Shown one piece after another: positions 38,542 to 47,394 of a stretch of DNA of 64,000 nt (position 1 is its first letter; the number at the start of each line of letters is the position of its first letter). The DNA comes from Pacificimonas flava (GTDB lineage Bacteria > Pseudomonadota > Alphaproteobacteria > Sphingomonadales > Sphingomonadaceae), in NCBI RefSeq assembly GCF_000342165.1, contig NZ_AMRV01000006.1:106376-170375 (forward strand). Direction: 5' to 3'. A program made the translations under genes and the position numbers. The notes beneath the pieces are model-generated. The model was given only the letters and a program-made list of their open reading frames with translations, did no database searches and was not told the DNA's origin.

Positions 38542-39201
38542 ATGAGCGACACGGACAAACCCCTCGCCCTTATTACCGGCGCTTCGCGCGGCATCGGCGC
38601 TGCGACGGCGAAACGCCTGGCATCGCGCGGTTATCATGTGCTGCTGACGGCCAGAACGGAGGGCGGCCTCGAAGAGGTTGAGGATGAAATTCATGCGGCC
38701 GGCGGCACGGCAACCCTCGCCCCCTTCGACCTTGCCGATGGAGAGGCGATCCAGCGGCTTGCCCCGGCGGTTCATCAGCGTTGGGGTCGACTTGACCTGC
38801 TGTTGCTGAACGCCGGCATGCTGGGCGATCTCGGTCCGCTCGCGCACGTCGATGACAAGCAGTTCGCGCAGCTTTACACCATCAACGTCGCGGCGAATTT
38901 CCGTCTGATCAAGGCCTTCGACCCGCTTCTGCGCGCAGCGGACGCGCCGCATCTTGTCGCCGTGACATCCAGCGTTGCGCGCGCCCCGCGGGCCTATTGG
39001 GGTCCTTACGCCTCTTCGAAGGCCGCGCTGGAGAACCTTGTGGAAACCTACGGCGCGGAAGCGAAGCTGATACGAACGCACATCTACAATCCGGGCGGTA
39101 CGGCCACGCGCATGCGAGCAGAGGCGTTCCCCGGCGAAGATCCCGGCACGCTGAAGACCGCGGACGAAGCGGCCGCTGAAATCGCTGCGCTTCTGGACTG
39201 A
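38542..39201 (+). CDS. SDR family oxidoreductase
   Basis: 219-residue short-chain dehydrogenase. The cofactor-binding GASRGIG is at residues 13-19, the stabilising NAG at 90-92, the catalytic serine near 143, and the YxxxK pair is Tyr156 and Lys160 (YASSK). An arginine-rich ARTEGGLEEV after the second strand suggests NADP(H) preference. It is shorter than most SDRs because the substrate-binding loop and C-terminus are reduced. It follows purF by 28 bases on the same strand; the substrate is unknown. Confidence 0.9.
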   Translation: MSDTDKPLALITGASRGIGAATAKRLASRGYHVLLTARTEGGLEEVEDEIHAAGGTATLAPFDLADGEAIQRLAPAVHQRWGRLDLLLLNAGMLGDLGPLAHVDDKQFAQLYTINVAANFRLIKAFDPLLRAADAPHLVAVTSSVARAPRAYWGPYASSKAALENLVETYGAEAKLIRTHIYNPGGTATRMRAEAFPGEDPGTLKTADEAAAEIAALLD

Positions 39202-39327
39202 TCAGGCCGCCCTTCCCCCGCGACAAACTGCGACAAAAATCCTCCGTGCCGACAAACCCCTGCGACAGAAGGGGAGCATAAAGGCGGTTATGAGCGGTTC
39301 CTTGACCGCCGATATACGGAGGACCCT

Positions 39328-39876
39328 ATGAAGACCCGAGCCCTGATCGTTTCCACTGCCGCTGGCCTGTTGATGACAGCGCCGACGCTGGCCCAGCAGC
39401 CCACCCAGCCATCCGCGGAGACGCATGGCCATGGCAGACATGCAATGCGCGGTCTTCCCGGCGATGTGAACGAGGACGGCAATCTGACGCTGGCCGAATT
39501 GCGCGCCGGCATCGCCAACCGCTTTCAGAAAATGGATGCCAACGCCGATGGCAAGGTGGACGAGGCGGAACGGGCAGCCCTGCATGAGGCGCGCAAGGAA
39601 CGCTGGGAGGCCCGCAAGGCGAAGATGGCCGAGCGCGGCATCGAAAGGCCCGAACGCCCGGAGCGCGGTGATCGCCCGCATCGCGGCGAGCGCGGACTGC
39701 GCGGCAAGCTCGACGCGAACAGCGACGGCAGCATCACGCTGGCGGAGATCGAAGCCCCGGCCGTCGAGAGATTCCAGCGGATGGATACGAATGGCGACGG
39801 CACCGTGACCAAGGCCGAGCACGAAGCAGCGCGCGCGGCCATGAAGGCCCGCTGGCAGAAACGCAAGGCGGACTGA
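39328..39876 (+). CDS. Secreted EF-hand calcium-binding protein
   Basis: 182-residue exported protein. A signal peptide covers about residues 1-22 (cleavage near TLA-QQ). Four EF-hand loops of canonical 12-residue form follow: DVNEDGNLTLAE (46-57), DANADGKVDEAE (70-81), DANSDGSITLAE (129-140) and DTNGDGTVTKAE (153-164). They form two pairs separated by an Arg/Glu-rich linker. It is probably a periplasmic calcium buffer or sensor. It lies 94 bases upstream of a two-component system on the same strand, with a hairpin between. GGAGG precedes the start. Confidence 0.9.
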   Translation: MKTRALIVSTAAGLLMTAPTLAQQPTQPSAETHGHGRHAMRGLPGDVNEDGNLTLAELRAGIANRFQKMDANADGKVDEAERAALHEARKERWEARKAKMAERGIERPERPERGDRPHRGERGLRGKLDANSDGSITLAEIEAPAVERFQRMDTNGDGTVTKAEHEAARAAMKARWQKRKAD

Positions 39877-39896
39877 TCCCCCGCCGTCTTGCCCAG

Positions 39897-39932
39897 AATG
39901 GGGAAGGTTTGTCAAAACCGGCCTTTCCCATT
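39897..39932 (+). terminator. Hairpin between the EF-hand gene and the two-component system
   Basis: An 11-bp imperfect inverted repeat (39897-39907 with 39922-39932, one G-T pair) encloses a 14-base loop. A short T/C-rich stretch follows. It could terminate or attenuate transcription into the response regulator gene. Confidence 0.4.
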
Positions 39933-39970
39933 CCTCCTCGTTTCGGGGGATCGTAAGGAGAGGACAGTCG

Positions 39971-40696
39971 ATGCAGGCCCCGTCGCAAGGCGTCCACTTG
40001 CTCCTTGTCGAGGATGAGCGTTCCATTCGGGAACCGCTGGCAGCGTTCCTGAAGAAGCATGGCTATCGTGTGTCGCTTGCCGCAAACGCCGCCGAGGCGC
40101 GCGCGTTGCTGCCCGACCACGCCATCGATCTGGCGCTTCTCGATATCATGATGCCCGGTGAGGACGGGTTGAGCCTGGCGCGGTTCATCCGTGCAAGCGG
40201 CGATCTGCCCATCATCATGCTGACGGCCATGTCCGATGACACCGACAAGATCGTGGGACTGGAGATTGGTGCCGACGATTATCTGACGAAGCCGTTCAAT
40301 CCGAGAGAGCTTCTCGCACGCATCAAGGCGATCCTCCGCCGCGCCGGGAACATGCCGCCGGCCTTGGCCGAGGACGGCGAAGCCTACGCCTTTGCCGATT
40401 TTGTATTGAAGGTCGATGAGCGCCGCCTGCTGAATGCGGCCGGCGAAGACATCGCCCTGTCGACCGGGGAGTTCCGTCTGCTGCGTGAACTGCTGCGGCG
40501 GCCGGGCCATGTCCTCAATCGGGATCAGCTCCTGGACCTGACTCAGGGCCGCGAGGCCGCCCCCTTCGACCGCGCCATAGACAACAGCGTCAGCCGCCTG
40601 CGCCGAAAGATCGAACGCGATCCCGCCAATCCCCAGATCGTGAAGACCGTCCACGGCGCCGGTTATGTCTTCACCCCCGCCGTGAAGCGATTGTGA
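39971..40696 (+). CDS. OmpR-family response regulator
   Basis: 241-residue DNA-binding response regulator. The receiver domain (about 8-122) has the acidic pair at 14-15, phospho-acceptor Asp58 in LLDIMMPGEDG, and the conserved lysine in DYLTKPFNP. The C-terminal OmpR/PhoB winged HTH (about 145-238) includes LSTGEFRLLRELL and DNSVSRLRRKIE. Its stop overlaps the start of the adjacent sensor kinase (GTGA), so the two form one pair. Confidence 0.95.
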   Translation: MQAPSQGVHLLLVEDERSIREPLAAFLKKHGYRVSLAANAAEARALLPDHAIDLALLDIMMPGEDGLSLARFIRASGDLPIIMLTAMSDDTDKIVGLEIGADDYLTKPFNPRELLARIKAILRRAGNMPPALAEDGEAYAFADFVLKVDERRLLNAAGEDIALSTGEFRLLRELLRRPGHVLNRDQLLDLTQGREAAPFDRAIDNSVSRLRRKIERDPANPQIVKTVHGAGYVFTPAVKRL

Positions 40697-42012
40697 CGCC
40701 GGGAATGAAGCGGTTCCGCGACCTCAGCCTGACAGCGCAGCTGGTCCTCATCGTGGCCGCAGCGCTATTTGCCGCGCAAGCGGTCAACTTCGCGCTTCTG
40801 CTACGCGAAACGCGGGCGCTCGCGGAAAGTCGCTCGGTGGAGCCCGCCGCGGTGCGGCTCCTGATGGAAAGCGGCCGCGCCGGATTTGCCGGCGAACGCC
40901 ACCGGCGGGAGCGCTTGCGCCAGCCCCGCCCCCAGCCGCCTGAAACGCGGCCGGGCGAACGGCGCCTGCCCCGGATCGAAGCGAGCATTGCAGAGCGTTT
41001 GCAGGCCGCGGGCGCGCCGGCGCGCGGCGTACGCGCTTTCGTACGAAGATGGGAACGGCACGGGCGCGAAGAGCATGTCCTGATAGCGGCCGCGAGCTTC
41101 GATTCGGAAGAGTGGGTCGTGACCCGCGCACGCGCACCGCTACCGGCGGGACCGCTCGCTGCGCGCCTCGTTCTTCAAACACTCATCATCTTCGCCGTCA
41201 CACTGCTGCCCCTGATGCTGTTTGCGCGGCGTTCCGGGCGAACGCTCAAACGCCTGTCCGGCGCCGCGCGCACATTTCGTGGACGTTCGGATAGCGCGCC
41301 GCTGACACCGGAGGGCGCTGCGGACATCCGCGCCCTGACCGAGGAGTTCAACGCCATGCGCGCGAGAATCGCGGCCATGATGGCGGAAAAGGACCAGATG
41401 CTGGGCGCAATCGGTCACGATTTGCGCACGCCGCTGGCATCGCTGCGTATCCGCGCTGAAGCCGTGGAGGATGATGACGAAAGGCAGGCCATGATCGCGT
41501 CCATCGAGGATATGCACGGGGACCTGGAGGATATTCTGCTGCTCGCCCGCGCGGGCCGCGCCGACCCCGACATATCGCCCCTCGCCCTCAGCCAGCTCGT
41601 CGACGATCTCGCCGCCGAGCAGCGCCGCACCGGTCGCGACGTCAGTGTCGAAGGCACGGTGGCGGACGATATCTTCGTGCGCGCCAACACCGCCTCGCTT
41701 CGACGCGCGCTTCGCAACCTGATCGACAATGCTGTTCTCTACGGCGGCAGTGCACGCATTCTCGTCACGCAGGAAAGGGATGAAATACGTATCGCCGTGC
41801 AGGACGACGGGCCGGGCATCGGCAAAGCGGATCTGGAGCGCGCGGCGGACCCCTTCGTCCGTCTGGAGAGCTCGCGCAACCGGCAAACGGGCGGCAGCGG
41901 CCTTGGCCTTGCCATCGCGCGGCAGGTAGCATCCGCCCATGGTGGGCGCCTCGATCTTTCGAACAGGAGCGAGGGCGGCCTGAGCGCCGCTATCATACTG
42001 CCGAAGGCTTGA
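40693..42012 (+). CDS. HAMP-domain sensor histidine kinase
   Basis: 439-residue inner-membrane EnvZ-type kinase. Two transmembrane helices (about 14-37 and 158-178) flank a periplasmic domain of about 120 residues that is unusually rich in arginine and proline between 68 and 95. A HAMP linker (to about 230) leads to the HisKA box GHDLRTPLASL with His242, then the ATPase domain with the N-box NLIDNA, DDGPGIG and GGSGLGLAIA. It starts at GTG 40693 (overlapping the regulator) or ATG 40705. The signal is unknown; the basic sensor domain next to a secreted acidic calcium binder suggests a cation or polyanion signal. Confidence 0.93.
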   Translation: MTPGMKRFRDLSLTAQLVLIVAAALFAAQAVNFALLLRETRALAESRSVEPAAVRLLMESGRAGFAGERHRRERLRQPRPQPPETRPGERRLPRIEASIAERLQAAGAPARGVRAFVRRWERHGREEHVLIAAASFDSEEWVVTRARAPLPAGPLAARLVLQTLIIFAVTLLPLMLFARRSGRTLKRLSGAARTFRGRSDSAPLTPEGAADIRALTEEFNAMRARIAAMMAEKDQMLGAIGHDLRTPLASLRIRAEAVEDDDERQAMIASIEDMHGDLEDILLLARAGRADPDISPLALSQLVDDLAAEQRRTGRDVSVEGTVADDIFVRANTASLRRALRNLIDNAVLYGGSARILVTQERDEIRIAVQDDGPGIGKADLERAADPFVRLESSRNRQTGGSGLGLAIARQVASAHGGRLDLSNRSEGGLSAAIILPKA

Positions 42013-42033
42013 TTCGCCCCCGGCCAAAGGTCG

Positions 42034-42582
42034 TCAGGCGGCCGCGCGGCGCATCTTGTTCAGCTTCTTCAGGACCATATCCCGCTTCAGCTTCGACAGA
42101 TGATCGATGAACAGGATGCCCTCCAGATGATCCATCTCATGCTGCAGGACCGTCGCGAGAAACCCGTCGATCTTCTCCTCATGCGGGTTGCCGTCATAAT
42201 CCAGCCATCGGGCACGAACCCAACTCGGCCGGTCGACCTCCGCATATTGGTCCGGCACCGACAGGCACCCCTCATTATAAGTGGTGACCTCCTCGGACAC
42301 TTCCAGGAACTCCGGATTCACGAAATAGAGCGGCCTGCGAACCCGCAAATCCTCGTTGGTGCCGTCGTCCTCCACGCCCTCGGGCATTTCCTGCAAGTCG
42401 ATGACGAGGATCCGCACGGGCTGTCCCACCTGAATGGCGGCGAGGCCGATGCCGGGCGCATCGTACATCGTCTCCAGCATGTCATCCATCAGACGGCGAT
42501 GTTCGTCCGTCAACGCCGCAACGGGTTCTGATACCTGCTTAAGCCGCGGGTCCGGCGTCTCGATAATCGGTAGAATGGCCAT
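42034..42582 (-). CDS. def: Peptide deformylase
   Basis: 182-residue metalloenzyme removing the formyl group from nascent protein N-termini. The three motifs are present: [10 protein letters not shown] (44-53), EGCLSVP with metal ligand Cys106, and QHEMDHLEG with His148, Glu149 and His152. The formyl donor partner gene fmt lies 700 bases away on the other strand, with recR in between, an arrangement common in alphaproteobacteria. Confidence 0.97.
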   Translation of the reverse strand: MAILPIIETPDPRLKQVSEPVAALTDEHRRLMDDMLETMYDAPGIGLAAIQVGQPVRILVIDLQEMPEGVEDDGTNEDLRVRRPLYFVNPEFLEVSEEVTTYNEGCLSVPDQYAEVDRPSWVRARWLDYDGNPHEEKIDGFLATVLQHEMDHLEGILFIDHLSKLKRDMVLKKLNKMRRAAA

Positions 42583-42627
42583 GGGAGCCTATGTAGTCGT
42601 CGGCCGCCCGCGTCGCAACGGGGCGGG

Positions 42628-43221
42628 TCACAGGATGCGGCGCGCGCGAAGGGCCTGGGCGATGGTGCCCTCGTCCAGATAATCGAGCTCTCCGCCGACC
42701 GGAACGCCGTGCGCGAGCGTCGAGATGGAGACGCCGGCATCCTGCAACTGCTCGGCGATATAGTGCAGCGTCGTCTGGCCCTCCATCGTCGCGTTCATCG
42801 CCAGAACAACCTCCGTCACGCCGCCGGCGCGTACGCGCGCCACGAGCTGGGCAATGGTAAGATCGTCCGGCCCGATGCCGTCGAGCGCGCTGAGCCGTCC
42901 GCCAAGCACGTGATAGCGCCCCGAAAATAGCCGGGCGCGGTCCATCGCCCAAAGGTCCGCGACATCCTCCACGACCGCCAGCAGCGCATCGTCGCGCCGG
43001 GGGTCGGTGCAGATTTGGCAGGGGTCGCTGGTATCGATATTTCCGCAGGTCCCGCATTCCGTCATGCGCGTATCAACCGCCTCGAGCGCCTTCATCAGTG
43101 GCTGCAGAGTGGATTCCCGGCGCTTCAGCAAGTGCAGGACGGCCCGCCGTGCGGATCGCGGCCCCAGGCCTGGCAGGCGAGAGAGGGACTGCACCAGCGC
43201 TTCGATTTCGGGGGAAGACAT
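42628..43221 (-). CDS. recR: Recombination mediator protein RecR
   Basis: 197-residue ring-forming protein that helps load RecA in the RecFOR pathway. An N-terminal helix-hairpin-helix ([20 protein letters not shown] in parts, 13-32), a C4 zinc finger with Cys56, Cys59, Cys68 and Cys71, and a Toprim domain ([17 protein letters not shown] onward) are in the normal order. It is upstream of def on the same strand, 45 bases apart. Confidence 0.97.
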   Translation of the reverse strand: MSSPEIEALVQSLSRLPGLGPRSARRAVLHLLKRRESTLQPLMKALEAVDTRMTECGTCGNIDTSDPCQICTDPRRDDALLAVVEDVADLWAMDRARLFSGRYHVLGGRLSALDGIGPDDLTIAQLVARVRAGGVTEVVLAMNATMEGQTTLHYIAEQLQDAGVSISTLAHGVPVGGELDYLDEGTIAQALRARRIL

Positions 43222-43280
43222 CGGTCCGATGTAGGCGCTGCGGCCTTGCGGGAAAAGACGCCGCGACCTACGCCGCAGCC

Positions 43281-44195
43281 ATGCGCATCATCTATATGGG
43301 CACGCCGCCCTTTGCCGTCCCCGCCCTCCGTGCCCTCGCGGCCGCCGGTCACGAGATCGTCGCCGCCTATACGCAGCCGCCGCGTGCCGCGAAGCGCGGG
43401 AAATCGCTGCAAAAAAGCGCCGTCCACGAGGCTGCCGAGACACTCGGCATTCCGGTGCGGCATCCGGAATCCTTGAGGACAGCGGAAACGCAGGCGGCGT
43501 TCGAGGAGCTGAATGCGGACATCGCGGTCGTGGCTGCTTACGGCTTGATTCTGCCACCAGCGATCCTCAGCGCACCGCGCCGCGGATGTATCAACATCCA
43601 TGCCTCACTGCTGCCGCGCTGGCGGGGCGCCGCGCCGATCCAGCGCGCTATTCTGGCCGGCGACACGGTGACGGGCGTGACACTGATGCAGATGGAAGCC
43701 GGGCTCGATACCGGGCCGATGCTGCTGACGCGCCAGGTCGAGATGGCGGACAAGACCGCCGGAATGCTGACCGGTGAACTGGCGCAGGTCGGCGCCGAAC
43801 TGGCCGTGCAGGCGCTGTCCGGCGCCATGCCGACGGCGGAGATTCAGCCCGAGGAGGGCGTGACATACGCCCGAAAGATCGAAAAGGCGGAAGCCGCGCT
43901 GGATTTCACCCGTCCCGCCACGCAACTCGAACGCGCCGTCAGAGCGTTCAATCCCGCACCAGGCGCCTTCTTTTCTGCCGCCGGAGACCGTATCAAGGTG
44001 CTGGAAGCCGAGGCCGCCGATGGCAACGGCGACCCCGGAACCGTCCTGGACGATGGGAAAGCCATTGCCTGCGGAGAGGGCGTTCTGCGCCTTCGTCTGG
44101 TGCAGCGCCCCGGAAAACGACCGATGGGGATGAGGGATTTCCTGAACGGGTTCGCCTTGCCGGACCGGATCGCACCATGCCCCGCTACAGACTGA
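43281..44195 (+). CDS. fmt: Methionyl-tRNA formyltransferase
   Basis: 304-residue enzyme that formylates initiator Met-tRNA using 10-formyltetrahydrofolate. The N-terminal formyltransferase domain has [32 protein letters not shown] with the catalytic Asn/His, and LDTGPML. The C-terminal tRNA-binding domain completes the protein. The 3' end overlaps the truA start by 19 bases. Confidence 0.97.
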   Translation: MRIIYMGTPPFAVPALRALAAAGHEIVAAYTQPPRAAKRGKSLQKSAVHEAAETLGIPVRHPESLRTAETQAAFEELNADIAVVAAYGLILPPAILSAPRRGCINIHASLLPRWRGAAPIQRAILAGDTVTGVTLMQMEAGLDTGPMLLTRQVEMADKTAGMLTGELAQVGAELAVQALSGAMPTAEIQPEEGVTYARKIEKAEAALDFTRPATQLERAVRAFNPAPGAFFSAAGDRIKVLEAEAADGNGDPGTVLDDGKAIACGEGVLRLRLVQRPGKRPMGMRDFLNGFALPDRIAPCPATD

Positions 44196-44935
44196 CCATC
44201 GAATATGACGGCCGCCCGTTCATGGGCTGGCAGCGGCAGGCGCACGGTCCCTCGGTGCAGGCCGCCATCGAGGACACGCTCGGACAGATCACAGGGCATG
44301 TTCCCACAGTCTACGGCAGCGGACGGACGGATGCCGGCGTCCATGCTCTTGGTCAGGTAGCGCATGTCGACATTGAAAAAGCCATGACACCGTTTCGTCT
44401 GTCGGAAGCGCTGAATGCACGTCTGCGGCCGCATCCCATCGCCATTGTCGACTGCCGCATTGTTGACGAGCGCTTTCACGCGCGCTTTTCCTGCTGCGGC
44501 CGATCCTATCGCTATGTAATCCGCAACCGGCGCGCGCGCCTGACGCTGACAGAGGGGCGCGAATGGCGCATCGCAAAGCCCCTCGATGAGGCGGCCATGG
44601 CCGAAGCGGCCGCGCATCTCGTCGGGAGACACGACTTCACCACGTTCCGCAGCGTGCATTGCCAGGCGGAAAGCCCGGTAAAAACGATGAGCAGCCTCTC
44701 CGTTTCACGTAACGACGATCGGGTGATCGTCCGCGCCGAGGCCCCTTCCTTCCTGCACCATCAAATTCGTTCGATTACCGGCTGCCTCGCCATGGTTGGT
44801 GACGGCCGCTGGCAACCCAGCGATATGAAAGCAGCCCTTGACGCGAAAGATCGCCAGGCCTTGGGCTTTAATGCCCCGCCCGACGGCCTCTACTTCGTAA
44901 GCGCAAGCTATCCGGCTGAATATCGGAATTCTTGA
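44177..44935 (+). CDS. truA: tRNA pseudouridine(38-40) synthase TruA
   Basis: 252-residue pseudouridine synthase acting on the anticodon arm of tRNAs. The catalytic Asp52 is in [17 protein letters not shown]. The N-terminal [12 protein letters not shown] and C-terminal [13 protein letters not shown] segments are characteristic. It overlaps fmt and is probably cotranscribed with it. About 150 bp without a recognisable gene follows before the membrane protein at 45088. Confidence 0.97.
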   Translation: MPRYRLTIEYDGRPFMGWQRQAHGPSVQAAIEDTLGQITGHVPTVYGSGRTDAGVHALGQVAHVDIEKAMTPFRLSEALNARLRPHPIAIVDCRIVDERFHARFSCCGRSYRYVIRNRRARLTLTEGREWRIAKPLDEAAMAEAAAHLVGRHDFTTFRSVHCQAESPVKTMSSLSVSRNDDRVIVRAEAPSFLHHQIRSITGCLAMVGDGRWQPSDMKAALDAKDRQALGFNAPPDGLYFVSASYPAEYRNS

Positions 44936-45087
44936 CACTTCGGCGCTAGGAACGAATTTGACGAAACGCTAGGATTCAGAAAACGCAAAAAGATTTGATC
45001 GTGGCTCAAGACTTGCAAGCGTGAACATTGAGCCGCCGATTGTAATAAATTCCGGCACTTGCCTGGTTAAGATTGTAGGTAATATCG

Positions 45088-45495
45088 ATGGTCATGCAGC
45101 GCCCCGGTTCGCGTTCGACGCCGCCTCCCAACGGGCTGCTCATTGCCCTTGCCGTCGGTATATTGCTGCTCGGCGCGGGGTTTTTGTTCGCATATGATTC
45201 GCTGCGCAGCAGCAACGTGGTTTCCGGCTCCGCCCAGGAAGCCGAACGCAGCAGCGGCGAATATGTCCCCCGCACCGACGACCGCGCACTCATCGAGATG
45301 GGAATCGATCCGGAGGACAATGATCTTTCACCTGCTGCGCTGGCGGCGATCGCCCGTGCACACCGCGCGGCACAGGACGCAGGAGGCGCGGCCGAGATCG
45401 ACAGCGACGAGCCGACTGGGCCGGGGGGCGAAGGCGCCGCTGACGAAACGCTGGGGAATGGTGACAGGGCTTCCGCTGCGGAACAGACGGAATAG
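45088..45495 (+). CDS. Hypothetical single-pass membrane protein
   Basis: 135-residue protein I do not recognise. A short basic, proline-containing start leads to one transmembrane helix (about 16-36, GLLIALAVGILLLGAGFLFAY). The remaining 100 residues are acidic, Ala-, Glu- and Asp-rich, probably disordered and outside the inner membrane. It ends six bases before the convergent amidotransferase gene of the XrtA cluster. Codon use and frame length suggest a real gene, but there is no function to assign. The start could be ATG 45088 or ATG 45094. Confidence 0.6.
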   Translation: MVMQRPGSRSTPPPNGLLIALAVGILLLGAGFLFAYDSLRSSNVVSGSAQEAERSSGEYVPRTDDRALIEMGIDPEDNDLSPAALAAIARAHRAAQDAGGAAEIDSDEPTGPGGEGAADETLGNGDRASAAEQTE

Positions 45496-45501
45496 CGCGC
45501 T

Positions 45502-47394
45502 TCAGCCGGCGCTTAAATGAACGAGTGATTCTTCAAGCATGACCATCTGCCACAGCAATCTGCTGTGATCGGATGCACCGCGCTTATGATCGGCAGCCAT
45601 GCGCTGAAAACGATCCATGTCGAACCAACCGGTTGCAGCAACGCGGGAGCCCTTGGAAAGCCCGGCCGCCCGTCCGGAGAGGGCACCCCGAAACCATTTT
45701 TCGATAGGGACGACAAAACCCATTTTGGGCCGATCGAGGATATTTTGCGGGAGCAACGGGCGTACCGCCTCCTTCAACAGCCATTTCCCCGAGCCGTCTT
45801 TCAGGCGCATGCCCGGCGGCAATTGCGCCATCCATGCGACGAGGTCATGGTCCAGCAGGGGCTCGCGCGCTTCGAGGCTATTGGCCATCGACATGCGATC
45901 GACCTTCGTCATGATATCGCCCGGCAGATACCAGCGGATATCGGTATATTGCGCTGCGCCAAGCGTCGATTCGGCCGGCGCGGCACGGAACGTGTCCGTG
46001 TAGAGATCGGCCGCGCGGTAGCCGGCCAAGCTGCGCTTCATGTCGGGCGAGAACAATCGTGCCCGCACATCATCGCCCGTGACCGACACGGCATGGTAGT
46101 AGGCTTCCGCGCTGTCCATGCCGAGCGCCTGAAAGGTGGACTTTGCACGCAGATATCGCGGCGCCCAGTCCATTTTCGGCCAGGCCGCACCCAGCATGCC
46201 GAAGAGGGCGCGGCGCGCTGCCGAAGGCAGCAATGCGCGCGCGCGCTCCTCATTCATGAACAGCCGATAGCGGCGATAGCCGGCCATCGCCTCGTCGGCG
46301 CCGTCGCCGGAGAGTGCCACCTTCACATGTTCGCGCGCCAGTTCGCATACACGGTAAGTCGGGATGGCCGAGGCATCCGCGAAGGGTTCGTCGAAGGCGC
46401 GGCCGAGCGTTCCGATCAGTTCGTAATCGTCTGCTGTGACCCGCCGCTCGTGATGGTCCGTACCATAGCGTGCGGCCACCGCCCGTGCATATTCGGTCTC
46501 ATCATAACCGCGGCTGTCGAATCCGATGGAAAGCGTTTTGAAGTCGGACCCGGCCCGCCGCGCCATCATCGCAACAACCGCCGAGGAATCGACGCCGCCG
46601 GACAGAAAGGCGGCCACCTCCACATCGGCGACCAGGCGAGAGCCGACGGCAGCTTCCAACCGCTCGTCCAGCTCCTTCGCCAGCGCGCCGGGCGACCGGT
46701 CATTGCCCCGGCCATAGGTCAGGTTCCAGTAGCGTACCGGCTTTACCTCGGCCCCCTCCGACAGCAGCACATAATGCGCCGGCGGCAATTGCCGAATGCC
46801 GGCCAGAATGCACTTGTCGTCGGGGACGTAGCCATAGGCGAAATAGTCCTCGACCGCACGGGGATCGATCCGGCGCGGCAGGTCCGGCCAGGGCAGCAGC
46901 GCCTTCAGTTCCGATCCGAACAGAACACGGCCGTCCGGCAAGTCGGCAATGTAGAGCGGCTTCACGCCGAACCGGTCGCGCGCCAGAAACAGGCTGCGCT
47001 CCTCCCGGTCCCAGATGGCCACCGCGAACATGCCCGTCATGCGGGCCAGCATGGCAGGTCCCCAGGCGCGGTATCCCTCGATCAGGACTTCCGTATCGCT
47101 GTCGAGCCGGAAGCTGTGCCCTGCGGCCTCCAGTTCTGCCCTGACCTCGCGGAAATTATAGATTTCGCCGTTGAAGACGATCTCGTACCGGCCGCACGCG
47201 CTCGCCATGGGCTGCCCTGCGCGCGTGACGTCGATGATCGACAGCCGGCGATGGCCAAGGGCGATGCCGGGCTCGTTCATGGTTCCGCGCCCATCCGGCC
47301 CGCGATGCGCAAGCGCGTCCGTCATCGCATCGAGAACCTGCGGCGGAACCTCCCGGCGGCCGCGCCGGTCGAATATACCGGTCAGTCCGCACAT
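45502..47394 (-). CDS. XrtA-associated amidotransferase (asparagine synthase-like)
   Basis: 630-residue protein of the asparagine synthase (glutamine-hydrolysing) superfamily, in the branch found in exosortase A polysaccharide loci. The glutaminase domain starts with nucleophile Cys2 (MCGLTGIFDR) and shows RHRGPDGRG-like and FNGEIYNF features. The synthase domain has the pyrophosphate loop LSGGVDSSAV and LSGDGADEAMAGY. It likely amidates a polymer sugar or carboxylate rather than free aspartate (inference from context). The ATG overlaps the xrtA stop as TAATG; it is the last gene of the minus-strand cluster. Confidence 0.9.
   Translation of the reverse strand: MCGLTGIFDRRGRREVPPQVLDAMTDALAHRGPDGRGTMNEPGIALGHRRLSIIDVTRAGQPMASACGRYEIVFNGEIYNFREVRAELEAAGHSFRLDSDTEVLIEGYRAWGPAMLARMTGMFAVAIWDREERSLFLARDRFGVKPLYIADLPDGRVLFGSELKALLPWPDLPRRIDPRAVEDYFAYGYVPDDKCILAGIRQLPPAHYVLLSEGAEVKPVRYWNLTYGRGNDRSPGALAKELDERLEAAVGSRLVADVEVAAFLSGGVDSSAVVAMMARRAGSDFKTLSIGFDSRGYDETEYARAVAARYGTDHHERRVTADDYELIGTLGRAFDEPFADASAIPTYRVCELAREHVKVALSGDGADEAMAGYRRYRLFMNEERARALLPSAARRALFGMLGAAWPKMDWAPRYLRAKSTFQALGMDSAEAYYHAVSVTGDDVRARLFSPDMKRSLAGYRAADLYTDTFRAAPAESTLGAAQYTDIRWYLPGDIMTKVDRMSMANSLEAREPLLDHDLVAWMAQLPPGMRLKDGSGKWLLKEAVRPLLPQNILDRPKMGFVVPIEKWFRGALSGRAAGLSKGSRVAATGWFDMDRFQRMAADHKRGASDHSRLLWQMVMLEESLVHLSAG

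Noticed and set aside
45502..47394. Ordinary metabolic asparagine synthetase
   Set aside because: It overlaps xrtA and ends a 13-gene polysaccharide operon-like array; the exosortase-associated branch is the better call.
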